DNA from: Candidatus Dojkabacteria bacterium UBA5209
GTDB taxonomy: Bacteria; Patescibacteriota; Dojkabacteria; SC72
DNA length: 8,523 bases
Assembly (NCBI GenBank): GCA_002412645.1
Contig: DHVL01000020.1
Coordinates: 35,966 to 44,488 of the forward strand
Reading direction: 5' to 3'
Shown here: positions 5,348-8,523 of the stretch, piece by piece
How the letters are laid out: the number at the start of each line of letters is the position of its first letter
Position numbering within the stretch: position 1 is the stretch's first letter
Made by a program: the position numbers and the translations under genes
Notes under the pieces: generated by a model
The model's input: the letters and a program-made list of their open reading frames with translations, nothing else
Told to the model about the DNA's origin: nothing
Databases searched by the model: none

Positions 5348-7603
5348 CTATTTCTTTAACCCAAGCTTTTCAAACATATTAGTACTATTCTCTGGATATA
5401 TCCTCTGACCTTTGTATACAGGTAATGTAATTGTAAACCTACTACCCTTGTCTAATTCACTCTCTACATTAATATCACCACCCATTAGTTTGATTAAACC
5501 AAATGTTACATACAGACCTAAACCAGTACCACCAGGTCTTACAATTTCAGAACCTAAGTAGTTATCTATTCTATAGAATTTCTCTCCTAGCTTTGGGATA
5601 TCCTCTTTAGGTATTCCCTTTCCAGTATCTTCAATACTAATGGTGACATACTCAGAGTTACTCTTTGCAGATATTGTCACATACCCTTTATGTGTATATT
5701 TAATAGCGTTACCTATTAGATTATTAAGTATCTCAACTACTCTTACCCTATCTGCATATACACTAGGTATCTCCTTATCTATATTACTATTTACCTTAAT
5801 ACCCTTTTCCATAGCTTCACTCTCATGACCATGTATAGACATCTCTATTTCAGAAGCAATATTTACTTTAGTCTTTCTAATCTCTATCTTATTACCCTCT
5901 AACTTAGCAGAAGTAAGAAGTGTATTTATTAACCCAATCTCAACATCTACTGATTGTTTAATCCTATCTAAATATCTCTTAAACTCTGCAGGATTACTAT
6001 CTATGAATTTCTCTAAAAGCTCTACATTAAGCTTAGCTACAGTAGCAGGAGTCCTAAGTTCATGCCCCATTATATCTATCATATCTGCCTCTTTCCTTCT
6101 TGCATTCTCTAACTGTTCAACCTTAATCTGTAACTCTTTAGTTTGTTCATTTACCTTCTCTTGCAAAGACTTATTAAAAGTCTGTACCTCTTGATACAAA
6201 ACAGCACGACCAATTGAAACACTAATATTAGCTGTAATCTTTTCTAACAAATCTATATCCTCAATACTAAGTGGATATTTATCCTTCCTGTATCCCAAAA
6301 GAAGTACACCATCAAACTGTGTTCTACTATTAAAAGGTATAACTATGGAGATTGCAGACTCACCCAGTATATCTAAAACCTTAACTAATCTCTGATCTGT
6401 ATTTCTCTCTTCAAGTATTAACTTTCTCTTAATTTCATCGGATACAATCACTTGATCTAAAGAAATGTCCTTCCAACTACGAACTAATTGTAGTAAATGA
6501 TCAGTAGAAAATTCCTTAAAATCATTCAAATATTTATACCTTATAGAAAAATCCCCCTTATCAAAAAGTATTAAACCAACACTCTCTATCATAAACATCT
6601 GCTGTATTGTTCTCTTTACATTAATTACAATCCTGTCCACAGTAAGCTCGATATTACTTACTTGGGTAAAATTGTTTAAAACTTCTTGCCTATTTTTTTC
6701 ATCATATGAGAAGGTATTAAGTAGGAGAGTGACTAAAGGACGATATATGAGCTGGTAGAGGGTAATAGCTATGGCACCAAACAGAAGCATATTGATATAG
6801 CTGCCATTCTGATTCGCTATTAACTCCTCATATGAATCTACAAAGAGTATAATTCCCAGTATTACGTATGCAAGAGTAAAGAGGAAAGAAAGACTCTTCC
6901 TAAGGACCATCTTAATCGTTAGGAATCTGTTTTTAAGAATGGAATATGCAACAGCTACTGAGAAAGGTATAGCAAAAAGAGGACCATATACAAAGTACTT
7001 AGTATCACCAGTAAGAAGAGGAATACCGTAGTCAACGATAACTAGAGGTACCATCATGAGTAATGCACCAAGTATGTAGAAATGTACCTGAGCTTTCTCA
7101 TAGCCAATGAATGATTTACTTTTAAGGAAGAAGTATATTGCTATTAAGAAAAGACCCAATACATTTGGAAGCGTATATACAAAGTATCCTGGACCCATCT
7201 GAGCAATAGAGATAAACTCCTTAGAGTAGTACATTGCAGATATAACTACCGTATCTTCAATCATTAAGACATAGAAACTGGGTATTAGAGTAATGATAAT
7301 AGGGAGAGCATAGTACCAGAATCCACTCTTAATTCTTTTTGGAAAGTAATATGCAAACATCAGTTGTGCAATTAACATTCCATATGAGGATATATATACA
7401 ATCTTTAACCATATTGCTGGTTCTAATATGATTGGATTATTGTAAAAGAATGTAAATAGAGCCCAAAGTGCAATAGAGAAGACACTAATAGCATATACAA
7501 TGTTATTCGCTCTCTTAGGACTTTTTAGGAATACAATTACTCCTAAAACAATATTTAGTAATACTATGAATAAAGATATTACTCCTATCGCATTAATGGG
7601 CAT
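5348..7603 (-). CDS. Membrane sensor histidine kinase: 7TM N-terminus, GAF-like domain, HisKA and HATPase_c
   Basis: The 751-residue kinase autophosphorylates on histidine in response to an unidentified signal. Residues 1-225 hold about seven membrane helices resembling the HisKA_7TM sensor region, and two more follow at about 236-255 and 268-288. Residues 310-468 fit a GAF domain (SVGLILFDKG, ISIVIPFNSRTQFDGVLLLGY, FNKSL after it). Residues 475-505 are a coiled coil (EKVNEQTKELQIKVEQLE). The H-box IMGHELRTPATVAKL carries His514. The ATPase domain has the N-box NNLIGNAIKYT (Asn632), the G1 box DTGKGIP (Asp659), and the G2 box GGTGLGLY (691-698). All catalytic motifs are intact. The ATG is the only sensible start, since a stop lies seven codons upstream in frame. 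It sits 23 bp after the methyltransferase-like gene and 9 bp before the flippase. No response regulator is in the window. Confidence 0.93.
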   Translation of the reverse strand: MPINAIGVISLFIVLLNIVLGVIVFLKSPKRANNIVYAISVFSIALWALFTFFYNNPIILEPAIWLKIVYISSYGMLIAQLMFAYYFPKRIKSGFWYYALPIIITLIPSFYVLMIEDTVVISAMYYSKEFISIAQMGPGYFVYTLPNVLGLFLIAIYFFLKSKSFIGYEKAQVHFYILGALLMMVPLVIVDYGIPLLTGDTKYFVYGPLFAIPFSVAVAYSILKNRFLTIKMVLRKSLSFLFTLAYVILGIILFVDSYEELIANQNGSYINMLLFGAIAITLYQLIYRPLVTLLLNTFSYDEKNRQEVLNNFTQVSNIELTVDRIVINVKRTIQQMFMIESVGLILFDKGDFSIRYKYLNDFKEFSTDHLLQLVRSWKDISLDQVIVSDEIKRKLILEERNTDQRLVKVLDILGESAISIVIPFNSRTQFDGVLLLGYRKDKYPLSIEDIDLLEKITANISVSIGRAVLYQEVQTFNKSLQEKVNEQTKELQIKVEQLENARRKEADMIDIMGHELRTPATVAKLNVELLEKFIDSNPAEFKRYLDRIKQSVDVEIGLINTLLTSAKLEGNKIEIRKTKVNIASEIEMSIHGHESEAMEKGIKVNSNIDKEIPSVYADRVRVVEILNNLIGNAIKYTHKGYVTISAKSNSEYVTISIEDTGKGIPKEDIPKLGEKFYRIDNYLGSEIVRPGGTGLGLYVTFGLIKLMGGDINVESELDKGSRFTITLPVYKGQRIYPENSTNMFEKLGLKK

Positions 7604-7626
7604 GTTTTTGTAGGCAATACCTTAAA

Positions 7627-8523
7627 TTAATCTTTAACTAATATCTTAGATGTTCTAAGTACTAATGGATCTTGTTCCTTACATATTCTCATCATTGTAC
7701 CACCATCTACTGTTTCTTTCCCATTGGTATACATATCTTTCTCTACCTGTGTCCAACCATATTTTTCAAACTCTAAAGGTCTTTCTATTACCTCTACATT
7801 TCTTCCATTAGATTGTAGTGTATCAACTATTACATTGTGATAGTCAAAGGGTGTAGTTTCTACAACCCTATTAGCCCTAGAGAGATCAGTTGCTGATTTA
7901 ATAGCATCCATTACCTCTTTAAATCTACTCCTGTTTTCAGAGAGTAATTTACCCAACCATGTGTACATTCTTGCTGCACCATCAGATACTACTCCGTTAA
8001 TTAATATCATACCCGTATTCTTGTCTACATTGAATTTGTAAGTATGAGAATACCCGTAAGGAGCTTCATATTTACTCTTTTTAGAATATTCCTGTCTTAA
8101 ATCTCTAAACTTAGAATCTATTATCTGTGTAATATGATAGAACTTAGGTATCTCTACTTTAATATGAGAGTCCAAACCTAGTGCACCGATATACAAACCA
8201 TTCTTACCTACACTACTAGAAACATTGTTTAGTAAGTCTTTTGTAAACTGACTACTTACATACTGTAACCCATTATCCAGTACTAATGCATCATATCCTA
8301 AGTCTAAGTCTTTCTCTTCTTCTGATGCTCTAAGTGCATCTTCTACTTGTAAAACAATAGTTTTATCTCTACCGTAAAGCTCTCTTGGAACACTACCCTT
8401 AACAATATGTATCTCATACCTATCACTCTCAGGAAGTAATTCATTCCATACAGAGAAGTTAAGTGCAGCAATTGCTATAGAGTCTGCAGCTATATCTGTA
8501 GCTATTAAGTTTGCAGTAGTACC
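7627..8523 (-). CDS. SAM-dependent methyltransferase-like protein, N-terminus beyond the window
   Basis: The reading frame is open to the right edge, giving 298 C-terminal residues. A TTG inside it at 8196 is therefore not the start. The visible part resembles the second half of a class I (Rossmann) methyltransferase: a β-strand LIATDIAADSIAIAALNF, where the Asp would hold the SAM ribose, then DALVLDNGLQYVS, and a helix LLNNVSSSVGKNGLYIGALG matching the usual late strand after a helix. The SAM-binding glycine motif would lie upstream, outside the window. The last 150 residues (SKYEAPYGYSHTYKF to LVLRTSKILVKD) are a polar region I do not recognise. The gene is first in the visible minus-strand cluster, 23 bp before the kinase. 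The substrate is unknown, and the enzyme class is a moderate guess. Confidence 0.6.
   Translation of the reverse strand, partial: GTTANLIATDIAADSIAIAALNFSVWNELLPESDRYEIHIVKGSVPRELYGRDKTIVLQVEDALRASEEEKDLDLGYDALVLDNGLQYVSSQFTKDLLNNVSSSVGKNGLYIGALGLDSHIKVEIPKFYHITQIIDSKFRDLRQEYSKKSKYEAPYGYSHTYKFNVDKNTGMILINGVVSDGAARMYTWLGKLLSENRSRFKEVMDAIKSATDLSRANRVVETTPFDYHNVIVDTLQSNGRNVEVIERPLEFEKYGWTQVEKDMYTNGKETVDGGTMMRICKEQDPLVLRTSKILVKD

Noticed and set aside
5336..5350. Possible kinase-flippase fusion by stop-codon readthrough
   Set aside because: The two genes share a frame, but two different stops (TAG and TGA) lie between them and the flippase begins with its own ATG; separate proteins are far more likely.
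5640..5828. Short plus-strand open frame of 62 codons
   Set aside because: It lies opposite the ATPase domain of the kinase gene and has no ribosome site; the opposite strand carries clear conserved motifs.
6003..6194. Short plus-strand open frame of 63 codons
   Set aside because: It lies opposite the H-box and coiled-coil coding region of the kinase, and its Ser/Leu-rich composition is that of an antisense shadow.
1..8523. Alternative genetic code (TGA as glycine or tryptophan)
   Set aside because: All genes, including SecA, read through their conserved motifs with normal Gly and Trp codons and no in-frame TGA.

Overview
The window comes from an AT-rich bacterial genome read with the standard code. 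Every gene runs full length without an in-frame TGA. Several traits suggest a Candidate Phyla Radiation (Patescibacteria-like) or similar lineage: a SecA with extra inserted segments, a Cys-containing secreted M23 peptidase, a 7TM-type histidine kinase, a compact CopG/RelE-like module and sparse Shine-Dalgarno signals. This placement is inferred from protein style only.

Layout. Bases 1-1343 (minus) hold the N-terminal 447 residues of SecA, whose C-terminus lies beyond the left edge. A short divergent intergenic region follows, with a perfect extended -10 element only 8 nt from the secA start codon. On the plus strand come a secreted M23 metallopeptidase with an Fn3-like N-terminal region and a Gln/Glu/Pro-rich linker (1429-2868), a small unrecognised exported protein 9 bp downstream (2878-3462), and a two-gene type II toxin-antitoxin module (3503-4087). 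The module has its own promoter and a perfect 9-bp-arm palindromic operator. The toxin gene converges with and overlaps by 18 bp the last gene of a minus-strand cluster. In transcription order that cluster is a methyltransferase-like gene cut by the right edge (7627 to 8523), a 751-residue 7TM-GAF histidine kinase (5348-7603), and a polysaccharide flippase-like membrane protein (4070-5338). No gene-free stretch exceeds 300 bp.

How the genes may work together. SecA exports proteins such as the M23 peptidase and its downstream neighbour, which probably act on the cell surface or wall. The minus-strand cluster could join surface-glycan export (flippase) to a membrane sensor kinase and a small-molecule or sugar methyltransferase, but only the tight spacing supports this. 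No response regulator is present. The toxin-antitoxin module is a probable accessory insertion between two cell-envelope clusters.

I did not find a clearly novel defence or mobile system. The most unusual features are the secreted pair (M23 peptidase plus unrecognised protein), the kinase-flippase-methyltransferase cluster, and the regulatory DNA in front of secA and of the toxin-antitoxin module.
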